A stretch of 52,728 bases of DNA from Candidatus Reconcilbacillus cellulovorans. GTDB lineage: Bacteria; Bacillota; Bacilli; Paenibacillales; Reconciliibacillaceae. A program made the translations under genes and the position numbers. The first letter of the stretch is position 1. Each line of letters opens with the position of its first letter. Under the pieces are notes generated by a model that was not told the DNA's origin, did no database searches, and was given only the letters and a program-made list of their open reading frames with translations. The stretch lies in assembly GCA_002507565.1 (NCBI GenBank), contig MOXJ01000019.1:1-52728 (forward strand), in the 5' to 3' direction. Shown here one piece after another: positions 26,885 to 36,202 of the stretch.

Positions 26885-26943
26885 CCGAATCGATGGAATG
26901 TTCCCGCCGACTCATGGTACGTTGAAAATCGGAGGGACCGAGG

Positions 26944-27798
26944 ATGCACGACATGCTCGAGACGATCGAAACCCCGGAACAGACACGCACGGCGGCCCCC
27001 GCGACCGATGAGCAAGCCGGCATCGTGCTGCGGGCGGAGTCGTTGACGAAAATTTACGGCTCTTCCGGCGGCGCGCTGCGCAAGGCGCTGGACGGCATCA
27101 CACTCGACGTGCGGCGCGGGGAATTCACCGCCGTCATGGGGCCGTCGGGCAGCGGCAAGACGACGCTGCTCAATCTGCTCGCCGGCATCGACCGGCCGAC
27201 GTCGGGCTCGGTGCGGATCGACGGAACCGATCCGGCGACGCTGTCCCGGCGCGATCTCGCGCTGTTCCGCAGGCGGCGCATCGGCTTCGTGTTTCAAGAC
27301 TTCAACCTGCTCGACAATCTGACCTTGCGCGAAAACATTCTCCTGCCGCTCGCGCTCGACCGGACGCAGCCGGACGAGATGGAAGCGCGTCTTTCGGAGC
27401 TTGCGCGGCATCTGAATATCGCCGACATTCTCGACAAACGCCCCTACGAAGTGTCCGGAGGCCAGCAGCAGCGCGCCGCCATCGCGCGGGCGCTCATCCA
27501 CGAACCGGCCGTCGTGCTGGCGGACGAACCGACGGGCAACCTGGATTCGAAGTCCGCGTACGACGTGATGGCGGCATTGCGCGACATGAACGAAAACCGC
27601 GGGACGACCGTGCTGATGGTGACGCACGACCCGTTTGCGGCGAGCTTCGCCGGCCGCGTCGTGTTCGTCAAGGACGGCCGGTTGTTCTCGGAAATCCGGC
27701 GCGGCGACAGCCGGCAACTGTTTTTCCAGCGTATTCTCGACGCGCTCGGCGTATTGGGGGGACCTTTCGGTGAAGTTGCGGGACCTGGCCTGGGCTAA
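26944..27798 (+). CDS. ABC transporter ATPase, BceA-like (MacB/LolD family)
   Basis: 284 residues. Walker [10 protein letters not shown] (66-74), Q-loop [14 protein letters not shown], signature [17 protein letters not shown], Walker [14 protein letters not shown], and H-loop VTHD. Closest in form to BceA/VraF-type ATPases of peptide-antibiotic resistance and sensing transporters. The first 25 residues (Thr/Glu-rich) and the last 30 are longer than in the usual 250-residue proteins; the C-terminal excess is due to a 29-nt overlap with the permease gene. ATG 26944 with GGAGGGA 7 nt upstream. Confidence 0.92.
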   Translation: MHDMLETIETPEQTRTAAPATDEQAGIVLRAESLTKIYGSSGGALRKALDGITLDVRRGEFTAVMGPSGSGKTTLLNLLAGIDRPTSGSVRIDGTDPATLSRRDLALFRRRRIGFVFQDFNLLDNLTLRENILLPLALDRTQPDEMEARLSELARHLNIADILDKRPYEVSGGQQQRAAIARALIHEPAVVLADEPTGNLDSKSAYDVMAALRDMNENRGTTVLMVTHDPFAASFAGRVVFVKDGRLFSEIRRGDSRQLFFQRILDALGVLGGPFGEVAGPGLG

Positions 27799-29722
27799 CG
27801 TCCGCGGCAACGCGAGACGATACGCCGCCTTTTTCCTGAGCAGCGCGCTGGCTTCCGCGATCTTTTTCCTGTACGCCCAGTTCATCCTGCACCCCGACGT
27901 CGTCCACGGTCGTCTGCGTGCGGCCGCCTACGTCCGGCGCGGCATGATCGCCTGCGAGTACATCATCGCGGCGTTCGCGTTCTTTTTCGTCCTGTACTCG
28001 CTGTCGGCGTTTCTGAAAGCGCGTAGTCGGGAATTCGGGCTTCTGGCGCTGTTCGGCATGACCGACGGACAATTGCGAAGGATGCTCGCGGCGGAAACGG
28101 CGATCATCGCCTTCGCGGCGACGACCGCCGGCATCGCGACCGGTCTTGTGTTTTCCAAGCTGTTTCTGGCGGGCCTGTCCGCCCTGCTCGAGATGGACAG
28201 CCCGATCCGGTTTACGGTCGTGTGGGAAGCGGTGGCGCTGACGTACGCCGTGTTTATGGGAATGTTCGCGGCGCTTCTGCTCGTCGCGACGGCGCGCCTC
28301 GGCCGCAAGACCGTCGTCGAGCGGCTGCGCGACCAGCGGGCGCCGAAGCCGATGCCGCTCGTCTCGCCGTGGCTGGCGATGCTGGCCGTAACGCTGGTCG
28401 CCGCGGGATACGTCCTGGCTTATACGTCGACGCCGATGACGGTCGTCCTCCGCATGCTTCCGGTAACCGGGCTCGTCGTCGTCGGCACGTATTTTCTATT
28501 CACCCAGGGCAGCGTCGCCGCGCTCCGGCTGCTTCGGCGGCTGCGCTCGACGCTGCGCGGTACCCGGTTGCTCGTCGTCGCCCAGCTGACGTTCAAGCTG
28601 ACGGACAATGCACGTCTTCTAGCCTCGGTGGCGACGCTCAGCGCGGTCGCGATCACCGCGGCGGGGACGCTGTACGTCTTCTACATGGACTTCCGCGCGC
28701 AGACGATCGACGCCCATCCCTATGCGTGGACGTGGATCGTGCGCGGCGATAACGAAGCGCTGCTGCAAAAAGTCGAACAAGAGCTGGCTTCCCGCAACGT
28801 CGCCGTCGAAAAAAAGCTGCGGTTGCGCGGCGTCTCCGTCTATCCCGATGAAGACGGCGACGGCAAGGCCGACGGCTGGCCGACGCTCGTCGTTTCGGAG
28901 TCCGCATACCGCGCCGCCGCCGTAGATTCAGTCGCCGACAGTTCGGCCTCCCGCGACGTGCCGGCCGGCCGCGCCGTCCGGATTTTACCTCCAGGCGCCC
29001 TGAAAAGCGGCTTCTGGAAAATGCCGGCCGACGGCGTATTCCGGGCGGCTTTCGCGAAAGGCGCCCCTGCCGACGCGGTCGTTTGGACCCAGAGCGATGT
29101 GGAAGAACAACTTTTGCATACGACCGATCTGTCCGTCGCGCTCGACTGGCTCGTCGTCGACGACGGCGACTACGCCGCGCTCGAACGGTCGGCGGCTTCA
29201 CACGACCGCGCCTATACGGTCTACGGCCTGGAACTCGCCGGCTGGAAAAAGCTTGCGGACGTCGACGCCGCGTTGCGCGCGTCGGTATTCGCTCCGGCAA
29301 ACGTCGAGCTGCGCTCGCGTATCACCGGTTATCGCGACGCGGCCCGGACGTCGTCGCTGACGCTGTTCGTCGGCACGTTCGTCTGCGCCCTGTTTTTTAC
29401 GGCGGCGGGCAGCATGATCTATTTCCGCATGTTCACGGAATTGCAGGACGAACGCGCGCTGTACCGGTCGCTTGCCCGGATCGGCGTGACGGACGGCGAA
29501 ATGCGGCGCATCGTCGGCGGCCAGCTCGCGGTCGTATTTTTCCTGCCGTTTCTGGTGAGCGTCGCGCATGCGGCGTTCGCGATGAAGGCGCTGGCGAATC
29601 TGCTCATGTCGAACATCTGGAGCTATGCGCTGACCGTCGCCGCCGTCTTTTTCGCTGCGCAGGCCGTCGGTTACACGGCGGCCAGACGGGTTTATTTGCG
29701 GGAGATCGTAAGGCCCTTATAA
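27770..29722 (+). CDS. ABC transporter permease, BceB-like (FtsX/MacB type, 10 TM)
   Basis: About 650 residues with the BceB layout: one TM near the N-terminus ([20 protein letters not shown] then a hydrophobic helix), three more by residue 170 (an FtsX domain), further pairs to about 310, a large extracellular domain of roughly 200 residues (about 315-525), and a final FtsX-like set of three helices to the end. The big extracellular domain between TM7 and TM8 is the peptide-antibiotic recognition part in this family. GTG at 27770 chosen: family-like N-terminus and GGGGGG upstream, overlapping the ATPase gene by 29 nt. Works with the ATPase and gives input to the BceS-like kinase. Confidence 0.9.
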   Translation: MKLRDLAWANVRGNARRYAAFFLSSALASAIFFLYAQFILHPDVVHGRLRAAAYVRRGMIACEYIIAAFAFFFVLYSLSAFLKARSREFGLLALFGMTDGQLRRMLAAETAIIAFAATTAGIATGLVFSKLFLAGLSALLEMDSPIRFTVVWEAVALTYAVFMGMFAALLLVATARLGRKTVVERLRDQRAPKPMPLVSPWLAMLAVTLVAAGYVLAYTSTPMTVVLRMLPVTGLVVVGTYFLFTQGSVAALRLLRRLRSTLRGTRLLVVAQLTFKLTDNARLLASVATLSAVAITAAGTLYVFYMDFRAQTIDAHPYAWTWIVRGDNEALLQKVEQELASRNVAVEKKLRLRGVSVYPDEDGDGKADGWPTLVVSESAYRAAAVDSVADSSASRDVPAGRAVRILPPGALKSGFWKMPADGVFRAAFAKGAPADAVVWTQSDVEEQLLHTTDLSVALDWLVVDDGDYAALERSAASHDRAYTVYGLELAGWKKLADVDAALRASVFAPANVELRSRITGYRDAARTSSLTLFVGTFVCALFFTAAGSMIYFRMFTELQDERALYRSLARIGVTDGEMRRIVGGQLAVVFFLPFLVSVAHAAFAMKALANLLMSNIWSYALTVAAVFFAAQAVGYTAARRVYLREIVRPL

Positions 29723-29762
29723 TTCCTCCATATTGAAGAACCCCTCCTAACCGGTAACTTGC

Positions 29763-29790
29763 GCCCCCTTGCTTGCCGGTGCAAGGGGGC
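29763..29790. other. Perfect 10-bp hairpin between the convergent bceB-like and bcp genes
   Basis: GCCCCCTTGC (29763-29772) and GCAAGGGGGC (29781-29790) with an 8-nt loop. Its position between convergent genes suggests a bidirectional terminator, but neither side has a T-run (CGAAGG on plus, GCAAGT on minus). Confidence 0.45.
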
Positions 29791-29877
29791 CGAAGGTTGC
29801 CGGCCAGCAATACAAAATTTTGTTTGATGAAAAGTGGTGCCGATCGCGCAGCCGACACGACACCTCCTCGCTCTCCC

Positions 29878-30372
29878 TTACCCGGATCCTCCTTTCGCGG
29901 CCGTCTTCCTCAGCTCGGCGAGCACCTCGTCGACATGACCGGCGACGCGGACATTCCGCCATTCGCGGAGAAGCCTGCCGTCCGGGCCGATCAAAAACGT
30001 CGACCGCACGACGCCCATATACTCGCGCCCGTAACGCTTGCGCAGCTGCCAGACGCCAAACATTTCCAGCACCTTGCAGTCCGGGTCGGACAAGAGCGGA
30101 AACGGCAGCTCGTGCTTGGCCTTGAACTTCACATGCGAATGGACCGGATCCGGGCTGACGCCGAGCACCTGGGCGTTCAGCCGCTCGTACTCCGCGCGTC
30201 GATCGCGGAAATCGCACGCCTCCTGCGTACAGCCCGGCGTCAGATCGGCGGGGTAAAAATACAACACCACATACTTGCCGCGAAATTCGGACAGCGAAAT
30301 GTCCCGGCCTTCCGACGACGGCAGCGTAAAATCCGGAACGATCTCGCCAAGTCGTACGATCGGTTCGGTCAC
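29878..30372 (-). CDS. bcp: Thioredoxin-dependent peroxiredoxin (BCP/PrxQ)
   Basis: Reduces hydrogen peroxide and organic hydroperoxides. 164 residues; the active site ADLTPGCTQEACDFRD has peroxidatic Cys48 and the resolving Cys53 five residues on, as in BCP/PrxQ. VVLYFYPADLT and RSTFLIGPDGRL are also typical. GTG start at 30372 with GGAGGGA upstream. Monocistronic; its promoter region holds a TATGAT 20-odd nt upstream of the site but no good -35. Confidence 0.93.
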   Translation of the reverse strand: MTEPIVRLGEIVPDFTLPSSEGRDISLSEFRGKYVVLYFYPADLTPGCTQEACDFRDRRAEYERLNAQVLGVSPDPVHSHVKFKAKHELPFPLLSDPDCKVLEMFGVWQLRKRYGREYMGVVRSTFLIGPDGRLLREWRNVRVAGHVDEVLAELRKTAAKGGSG

Positions 30373-30559
30373 GCGCGATCCCTCCGTTTTTGATTTCCAT
30401 CATACACGAACCGACAAGAAAAAAGAAAAAGGGGTCTGTCTAGATGATTGAAGAAAAAGTGAAAACATGTTGATTCTACAGATGAGGACATAAAGATGAC
30501 CGTTTATTTTAAAATGTCTAAAAACAAGCGAATTCACCACTATTAACGTTCAAAAACAA

Positions 30560-30607
30560 TGAAAGGCTGGAGACTCCGTTTCGCTTTTGAAACGGAAATC
30601 TCCAGCC
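30560..30607 (-). terminator. Terminator of the repeat-protein gene
   Basis: Minus-strand GGCTGGAGATTTCCGTTT (30607-30590) pairs with GAAACGGAGTCTCCAGCC (30582-30565), a long near-perfect stem, followed by TTTCATTGTTTTTG. It begins 9 nt after the stop codon. Related in sequence to the terminator at 26420. Confidence 0.8.
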
Positions 30608-30615
30608 CATTTCAA

Positions 30616-31191
30616 TCATTGATTGTAGCTATAAGCTGATATTTCCTTTCTCACTTCATGAGCCCAATTTTTTAAACCGGAGAGTATCTCCTCTACAACG
30701 ATTTCTACCAGCACTTCACCGACCGGCCGCGACGGTGACGTGCCTGTCTGCCCAGCCTGCCGCGTCACGGCGCCGAGCGTACGGCCGCTGGCCCGCCCCG
30801 CTCCGCTGGCGATGGCCTGATTCAATACATAACCCGTGTATCGGGCAAGAGCGTCGCCGGGGTCAACATCTGTCCCCTCGTCGGCCGACACCGCCGCCCC
30901 AGACATTTGCGGACCGCCAGAATTGCCGCCGGGATTGGCCTGCCGCGTAAGAAAAGCGCGCCGGCCTTTCGGACAACCACAGGCAATAGCTTGATTTAGA
31001 ACATAACCGGTATATCGAAGACCATCCGTAGGCGTAGACGACTGACCGTCTTCGGAACCGATTGCGGCCTGCGACTCCGCCGTGACCGAGGAGACCTGCG
31101 TTTCTGTATCGGCAAACGCCAACACCGGCATTCCAGCTAGAAGGATTGAGAATGCCGATACCCACGCAACGACCTGAACCCTTCGAGCCAT
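30616..31191 (-). CDS. Secreted protein with two RYTGYVLNQAIA repeats, unknown function
   Basis: 191 residues, not recognised. Residues 1-28 are a clear Sec signal peptide (MARRVQVVAWVSAFSILLAG, cleavage near AFA|DTE). Two repeats follow: DGLRYTGYVLNQAIACGCP with TRQANPGG (about 52-85), and ARYTGYVLNQAIASGAG with TRQAGQTG (about 112-150). The linker is Gly/Ser-rich; the C-terminus (EVLVEIVVEEILSGLKNWAH) is amphipathic. There are only two cysteines, both in ACGCP of repeat 1. Start: ATG 31191, or the GTG just before it (31194), which has AGGAGG at 8 nt. GC is lower than neighbours. A decayed paralog lies in the BceRSAB-like module 4 kb away; a role as signal, bacteriocin-like product or cell-surface protein linked to that module is inference. 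Confidence 0.75.
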   Translation of the reverse strand: MARRVQVVAWVSAFSILLAGMPVLAFADTETQVSSVTAESQAAIGSEDGQSSTPTDGLRYTGYVLNQAIACGCPKGRRAFLTRQANPGGNSGGPQMSGAAVSADEGTDVDPGDALARYTGYVLNQAIASGAGRASGRTLGAVTRQAGQTGTSPSRPVGEVLVEIVVEEILSGLKNWAHEVRKEISAYSYNQ

Positions 31192-31365
31192 CACTAGAAT
31201 GACCTCCTTACGCTTAAGGATTTTCATCTTTACAAAATACATTCGGAATTTCGAAACAAAAAGTTTAGAGCCTCCACGAGAGGGCGCCGTATCTCACAAG
31301 CCTTGTCGATATCCTCAGTCTAGCGAAGGAAACTGAAAACTTCATGGAAAAAAATGAAAAAATCT

Positions 31366-32436
31366 TCACTTCACCCCGCTTTTCAGCTCCGTCCAGTACC
31401 GGTCGTACAGCGGCAATTTTTCGCCGACGTCGACCAGCCACTCCGTGCGAGCCAGCTCCTCGTCCGTCGGAAAAATCATCCGGTTTTCGCGATACTCTTT
31501 CGAATGCAGCGGATACGACTTTTCATTCGGGTTGCTGTAGCCGATCGACTCGTAATTTTTGGCGCTGACTTCCGGCTCCAGCATGTAATTGATGAACGAC
31601 TCCGCCAGCGCCTTGTGCCGTGCGCCTTTCGGAATCGCGTAGTTGTCCGCCCAGATCGTCGTTCCTTCTTTGGGCACGACGAAGGCGATGTCCGGATTTT
31701 CCTGCGCGGCGAGCGCCGCGTCGCCGCTCCACATCAAGGCGATCCAGCCTTCCTCCGACGCCATCTTTTGCTTGATATTGTCCGTGTCGAACGCCAGCAC
31801 GTTCGGAAGCAGTTTCTTCAACTCCTCGTAAGCCGCGGCGAGTTCGGATTCGTTCTGCGTGCTGTTCGAATAGCCGAGCTTTTTCAGCGCCATGCCGAGC
31901 ACTTCGCGCGAATCGTCGAGCAGGATCAGTTTGCCCTTGTACTTCGGATCCCAGAGTGCCTGCCAGCTGTCGATCGGATCGGTCACATATTTCTTGTTGT
32001 ACGCGATGCCGGTAATGCCCCATGTATAAATGACCGAATAGTCGTTGTTCGGATCGTACACGGGATTTAAAAACCGTTTTCCCACGTTTTTCAAATTCGG
32101 GATGTTGTTCTTGTCCAGTTTTTCCAGAAGGCCGAGCCGGATCATCGTCGCCACCATATAGTCGGACGGCTGGATCAGGTCGTACCGCGCGCCGCCGGCT
32201 TGAATTTTCGCCAAAAGCTCCTCGTTGTTCGAAAACGTGTCGTACCGTACGGAGACGCCGAACTTGCGCTCGAATTCGTCGAGCACCCCCGCGTCGAAAT
32301 TATCGGCCCAGCTGTACAGGTACAGTTTTTCCTTCGACGCGCAGCCCGCCGAACCGACCAGAGCTGCCGCCGCAATCAGACCGGCCGCCGCAAAGGCGCG
32401 CCAGTGTTTCGCCGTATGGAAACGGCCGATGCGCAT
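31366..32436 (-). CDS. potD: Spermidine/putrescine-binding lipoprotein
   Basis: Polyamine-binding receptor of the PotABCD importer, anchored outside the membrane. 356 residues; lipoprotein signal with lipobox ALVGSAGC (Cys32), then LYLYSWADNFDAGVLDEFE and VRYDTFSNNEELLAKI, the PotD/PotF fingerprint, and DLIQPSDYMVATMI. WADNYAIPKGARHKA near the C-terminus is also conserved. Last gene of potABCD; 52 nt after potC. GAAGGAAGGTGG precedes the ATG. No GC-rich terminator follows it. Confidence 0.94.
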   Translation of the reverse strand: MRIGRFHTAKHWRAFAAAGLIAAAALVGSAGCASKEKLYLYSWADNFDAGVLDEFERKFGVSVRYDTFSNNEELLAKIQAGGARYDLIQPSDYMVATMIRLGLLEKLDKNNIPNLKNVGKRFLNPVYDPNNDYSVIYTWGITGIAYNKKYVTDPIDSWQALWDPKYKGKLILLDDSREVLGMALKKLGYSNSTQNESELAAAYEELKKLLPNVLAFDTDNIKQKMASEEGWIALMWSGDAALAAQENPDIAFVVPKEGTTIWADNYAIPKGARHKALAESFINYMLEPEVSAKNYESIGYSNPNEKSYPLHSKEYRENRMIFPTDEELARTEWLVDVGEKLPLYDRYWTELKSGVK

Positions 32437-32488
32437 GAGGGACCACCTTCCTTCAAGTACATGAAAATTTTATTGCGCGAACCAAACC

Positions 32489-33265
32489 TTACGGCCGCCG
32501 GCGAAACCGTTCCGCCAGCGCGACGAGAACGGCCGTCAGCACCACGAGCAGCGTCGACAGCGCGCTGACTTCCGGCGAAATGCCGCGCCGCACGAGGCCG
32601 TAGACGTAAAGCGGCAGCGTCGTCGACTCCGGCCCCGAGACGAAAAACGTGATCATGAAGTCGTCGATCGACAGCGTGAACGACACGAGCGCCCCGGCGA
32701 CGACCGCCGGCGAAAGAAGCGGCAGCGTCACGTGGCGGAACGTCCGCCACCGGTCGGCGCCGAGATCCTGCGCCGCCTCTTCCAGCCGCGGATCGCGCGC
32801 CTCCAGCCGGGCGGCAACGAGCACGTAGACGTAAGCTAGGCTGAACGTCACGTGGGCGGCGAGCACCGTCCATTTTCCCAGAGGTATCGCCAACCGGCTG
32901 AACAGTACGAGCAGCGACAACCCCATCACAATGTCCGGCACCAGAATCGGCAAATAAAAAACGCCCCGCGCCGCCGCCCGCGCCCGACGCTTCAGCGCGT
33001 GCGCGCCGAGTGCGGCCAGCGTGCCGAGACACGTGGCGGCGAAAGCGTTTGCGACGGCGATCATGAGACTGTTGCGCGTCGCTTCCAGCAACAGATCGTT
33101 GCGAAACAGCGACGCGTACCATTTCCATGTCCAGCCGCCCCACGCCGCGCTGAACCGCGACGCGTTGAACGAATAAAGGACGATCAGCGCGATCGGCGCA
33201 TACAGAAAAGCGACGACCGCCCACGCGTACAGCCGCAGCCCGCGGAGACGAGCGTCCGGATTCAT
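32489..33265 (-). CDS. potC: Spermidine/putrescine ABC transporter permease
   Basis: 258 residues, six TM helices; starts with the PotC-like LYAWAVVAFLYAPIALIVLYSFN. The cytoplasmic EAA loop LEEAAQDLGADRWRTFRHVTLP couples to PotA. ATG overlaps the potB stop (ATGA). Normal length and order for the family. Confidence 0.94.
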   Translation of the reverse strand: MNPDARLRGLRLYAWAVVAFLYAPIALIVLYSFNASRFSAAWGGWTWKWYASLFRNDLLLEATRNSLMIAVANAFAATCLGTLAALGAHALKRRARAAARGVFYLPILVPDIVMGLSLLVLFSRLAIPLGKWTVLAAHVTFSLAYVYVLVAARLEARDPRLEEAAQDLGADRWRTFRHVTLPLLSPAVVAGALVSFTLSIDDFMITFFVSGPESTTLPLYVYGLVRRGISPEVSALSTLLVVLTAVLVALAERFRRRP

Positions 33266-34107
33266 CCGATCCCCCCCTCGCCGAGGCGAACGCGCGCCAG
33301 GCGGTAACCGGCGAACACGACGGCGGCCGAAAACAGCATCATCGCCGCCGACAGCGCCGCGCCGAACGGCCAGTCCCGCGCCGACAGAAACTGGTTCTGG
33401 ATCAGATTACTCCAGAGCATCGTTTTCGAACCGCCGAGCAAATCGGAGACGACGAACAGCCCGAGCGCCGACACGAACACAAGGGCGCAACCCGCGACCG
33501 TCCCCGGCAGCGTCAGCGGAAACGTGACGTGGCGAAACCTGCGGACCGGGCTCGCTCCGAGATCGGCCGCCGCGTCGAACAGCTTGCGGTCGATCTGCTC
33601 CAGTGAAACGTAAATCGGCAAAATCATGAACGGAAGCAGCGTATAGACGAACCCGACGAGCACGGCACCGGGGTTGTACATGAGCGACAGCGGCCGCTCG
33701 ATCCATCCCAGCTGCCGCAAGGCCGTATTGACGACTCCCTGGTTCTGGAGCAGCAAAATCCATCCGTACGTGCGCACGAGGAAATTGATCCAAAAAGGCA
33801 TCATGACGGCGAACAGCCACCGCCGCTGCCGTTGCTTGTCCTGAATGGAAATGTAATAAGCCAGCGGATACCCGACGGCCAAGCATATCAGCGTACACAG
33901 CGCCGCCAATCCCGCCGACTCCGCGAAAATGCGCAAATAGAGCGGGTCCAACATCCGCGCGTAATTGTCCGCGTTCCATTCCCAGCGCACCGCACCGTAC
34001 GCGTCGCGGCGGGCAAACGATACGGCGACGACGAGCGCCGTCGGCGCCCACAGAAAAAACGCGAGATACGCCAAACCCGGCCACAACAACCAAACCGGGC
34101 CCCTCAT
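33262..34107 (-). CDS. potB: Spermidine/putrescine ABC transporter permease
   Basis: 281 residues with six TM helices; MMPFWINFLVRTYGWILLLQ and TLLPFMILPIYVSLEQID are PotB-type segments, and the EAA loop is LFDAAADLGASPVRRFRHVTFP. Start overlaps the potA stop (ATGA). Pairs with PotC to form the channel. Confidence 0.94.
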   Translation of the reverse strand: MRGPVWLLWPGLAYLAFFLWAPTALVVAVSFARRDAYGAVRWEWNADNYARMLDPLYLRIFAESAGLAALCTLICLAVGYPLAYYISIQDKQRQRRWLFAVMMPFWINFLVRTYGWILLLQNQGVVNTALRQLGWIERPLSLMYNPGAVLVGFVYTLLPFMILPIYVSLEQIDRKLFDAAADLGASPVRRFRHVTFPLTLPGTVAGCALVFVSALGLFVVSDLLGGSKTMLWSNLIQNQFLSARDWPFGAALSAAMMLFSAAVVFAGYRLARVRLGEGGIG

Positions 34108-35084
34108 GCGTTCAGCTCGACCTCATCATCCGGCGACCATTCGACGTCGACCGCGGCGCCGATGCGCCATTTTCTACCCTCGTCGCCGTACTGGTAGACG
34201 GTCAGCCGGCTACCCTCGGGCTGGGCGCAAATCCGGATACGGTACAGACTGCCCATGAACGCGACGTCTTCGATCGTCCCGCGGCACCGCGCAGATCCGT
34301 TCAGCGTTTCGCCGGGAAAAAGCCGCACCTTCTCCGGCCGCACCGCGCGGCAACGGCCGCCGGCGCGGATGATGTTGCTTTCGCCGACGAACGTCGCGAC
34401 GAACAGGCTGCCCGGACGGTGGTAAATGTCGTCCGGCGTCCCGATCTGTTCGACGACGCCGTCGTTCATGACCGCGATCCGGTCGGACATCGCCATCGCT
34501 TCTTCTTGATCGTGCGTCACATAGACGAACGTCATGCCGAGCCGGTGCTGCAGTTGCTTCAGTTCGGCGCGCAGCTCCTTCCTCAGTTGGAAATCAAGCG
34601 CGCTGAGCGGTTCGTCGAGCAATAGCACTTTCGGCTCGTTGACGATCGCACGGGCAATGGCGACGCGCTGTTGCTGGCCTCCGGACAACTGGTGCGGATA
34701 ACGGTCGCGCAGTTCCTCGATCTGGGTCAGCCGCATGACGTCTTCGATCCGGCGGGCGCGTTCGGCGGGGGCGATCTTTTTCATGCGCAGGCCGAACTCG
34801 ATGTTTTCGCGGACCGTCATGTGGGGAAACAGCGCGTATTGCTGAAACACCAGGTTGACGTCCCGCCGGTAAGGGGGCAGATGCGTAATCCGACTTCCCG
34901 CAAGAAACACGTCTCCGCGCGTCGGCCGCTCCAGGCCCGCGATGATCCGAAGCAGCGTCGTCTTACCGCAGCCGCTCGGACCGAGAAACGTCAGAAACTC
35001 CCCTTCGCGGATCGTCATTGACAGCTTCCGGATGACCGGCCTGTCAGGGGAGTAGTACTTTTCAATGTCGACGAGTTCGATCAT
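34104..35084 (-). CDS. potA: Spermidine/putrescine ABC transporter ATPase
   Basis: 326 residues: Walker [18 protein letters not shown]-loop [13 protein letters not shown], signature [15 protein letters not shown], Walker [13 protein letters not shown] and H-loop [10 protein letters not shown], then a C-terminal TOBE domain (about 250-320). First gene of the operon, behind a promoter covered by a palindrome. Somewhat short of the 370 residues of E. coli PotA because the TOBE region is compact. Confidence 0.94.
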   Translation of the reverse strand: MIELVDIEKYYSPDRPVIRKLSMTIREGEFLTFLGPSGCGKTTLLRIIAGLERPTRGDVFLAGSRITHLPPYRRDVNLVFQQYALFPHMTVRENIEFGLRMKKIAPAERARRIEDVMRLTQIEELRDRYPHQLSGGQQQRVAIARAIVNEPKVLLLDEPLSALDFQLRKELRAELKQLQHRLGMTFVYVTHDQEEAMAMSDRIAVMNDGVVEQIGTPDDIYHRPGSLFVATFVGESNIIRAGGRCRAVRPEKVRLFPGETLNGSARCRGTIEDVAFMGSLYRIRICAQPEGSRLTVYQYGDEGRKWRIGAAVDVEWSPDDEVELNA

Positions 35085-35155
35085 CGGAGCTCATCCCGCC
35101 TCCCTCCGCCCGGGCGACCTTTGCGGCACGGCCCGCTGATGTTTTGTTGAATATG

Positions 35156-35195
35156 ATACTATCTGGTAGTATACAATGTTCGCGCGAGATTGCAA
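35156..35195 (-). promoter_or_regulatory. potABCD promoter with operator-like palindrome over the -10
   Basis: Minus-strand TTGCAA (35195-35190) and TATACT (35173-35168), 16-nt spacing. A perfect inverted repeat ATACTA-TCTGG-TAGTAT (35156-35172) overlaps the -10 and the start region, the position expected for a repressor. No regulator gene is adjacent, so the protein is unknown. Confidence 0.7.
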
Positions 35196-35298
35196 TATGA
35201 AAAAATCACGTCGCCCGTCGCGCCGAACCCCCCGGGTCGACGCCGGCAGGCGCGTTTTCACCCGATGGTTCGAACCGCTCAAGAAGTCACAAAAGTGT

Positions 35299-35328
35299 TA
35301 GACAGTTTCGCCGGGTGAAGAGTAGAAT
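35299..35328 (+). promoter_or_regulatory. Promoter of the lipoprotein pair
   Basis: TAGACA (35299-35304) and TAGAAT (35323-35328), 18-nt spacing, 45 nt before the first lipoprotein ATG. Both boxes deviate by one or two bases from consensus. Confidence 0.5.
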
Positions 35329-35373
35329 GAGAGTAGGATTTTGGAGAGAAGATTTCGGAAAGGGAATGATCAC

Positions 35374-36153
35374 ATGAACAAGAAGTTGACGATCGTAACG
35401 GCAGGACTGCTGCTTCTCGTTCTTGCCGCAGGTTGCGCCTTGCAGCCTGCCGGATCGAACGAAGAGAGCGACCTGCGTGTCGGCCGCACCTATACCTTAC
35501 GCGCCGATATCGGCGCGAAACGGGAACCTGCGGCTGTTTCCTACGCCGCCCCGGCTTTTGAAGCGAAATCCGGCCAAACGTACCGGATCGCCGAACTGAA
35601 AGACGGCTTTGCCCGCGTCGAGCAAAGCGGCTGGATCCCGATCTGGTATTTTACCAAAGAGATCGAGCGCGTTCGTTCCATCCAACCGGAAGTCCGGATC
35701 GTGTCGCAGCCGGTCTGCGTCCAGATCGTGCCGGTTCCTCTGTCTGAAGCCGAGACCGCAAACTGTTTGAACGACCCTGCCGCCCAGAAGTTGAAAGAAG
35801 GCACCGTTGTTCGCCTACTGCGATCGTACGACGACAAGTGGTATGCCGTCGAATTCGCCGGGGGGGAGTCCGTACTCCTGGCCAATCAGTGGCAATGGGT
35901 GCCGGCCTCCGCCCTTGAGCCGTATTCGCCGGAGAAGGCGCGCGACGGACGCATCCGGCCGGGCGCTATTGTATACGATGTGGAGACGAAACAGCCGCGA
36001 ACATCCGCATGGCGCGGTTATGCTTCGATCGCCGAAGAACTTCCGGGTTCGAGTGTCGGCCTTCCCGATCGCATTTATAAGATTTATGGTTCACAAGGTC
36101 AATCGGGTTACATTCGCAAAGAAGATTTTTTGCCCAATCCGTTCGAGGAGTAG
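35374..36153 (+). CDS. Lipoprotein with three SH3-like repeats, paralog 1
   Basis: 259 residues. Lipoprotein signal MNKKLTIVTAGLLLLVLAAG followed by the lipid-anchored Cys. The mature part has three SH3-like modules: about 38-95 (GRTYTLRADIG to SGWIPIWYF), about 140-190 (EGTVVRLLRSYDDKWYAVEF to WVPASALEPYS) and about 195-257 (DGRIRPGAIVYD to GYIRKEDFLP). No enzyme motif; SH3-like folds on lipoproteins suggest binding to cell wall or a protein partner. ATG 35374 has AAAGGG upstream; an in-frame TTG further up is less likely. Followed 49 nt later by a close paralog. Function not known. Confidence 0.75.
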   Translation: MNKKLTIVTAGLLLLVLAAGCALQPAGSNEESDLRVGRTYTLRADIGAKREPAAVSYAAPAFEAKSGQTYRIAELKDGFARVEQSGWIPIWYFTKEIERVRSIQPEVRIVSQPVCVQIVPVPLSEAETANCLNDPAAQKLKEGTVVRLLRSYDDKWYAVEFAGGESVLLANQWQWVPASALEPYSPEKARDGRIRPGAIVYDVETKQPRTSAWRGYASIAEELPGSSVGLPDRIYKIYGSQGQSGYIRKEDFLPNPFEE

Positions 36154-36202
36154 CCGTCTGTTCTCGACGAGACTGAACGAAAAAAAACGGAGTGATGTTT
36201 TC

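Noticed and set aside
29763-29790. The 10-bp hairpin as a proven intrinsic terminator
   Set aside because: No T-run on either side; kept only as a hairpin of unknown role.
30400-30545. AT-rich bcp upstream region as an IS remnant (GGGGTCTGTCTAGATG sequence)
   Set aside because: No transposase residue and no matching inverted repeat nearby; may just be promoter DNA.
30616-31191. Reading the repeat protein as a classical lanthipeptide or other RiPP precursor
   Set aside because: It has a Sec signal peptide, 191 residues and only two cysteines, and no modification enzyme (LanB/LanC/LanM, radical SAM, YcaO) is nearby.
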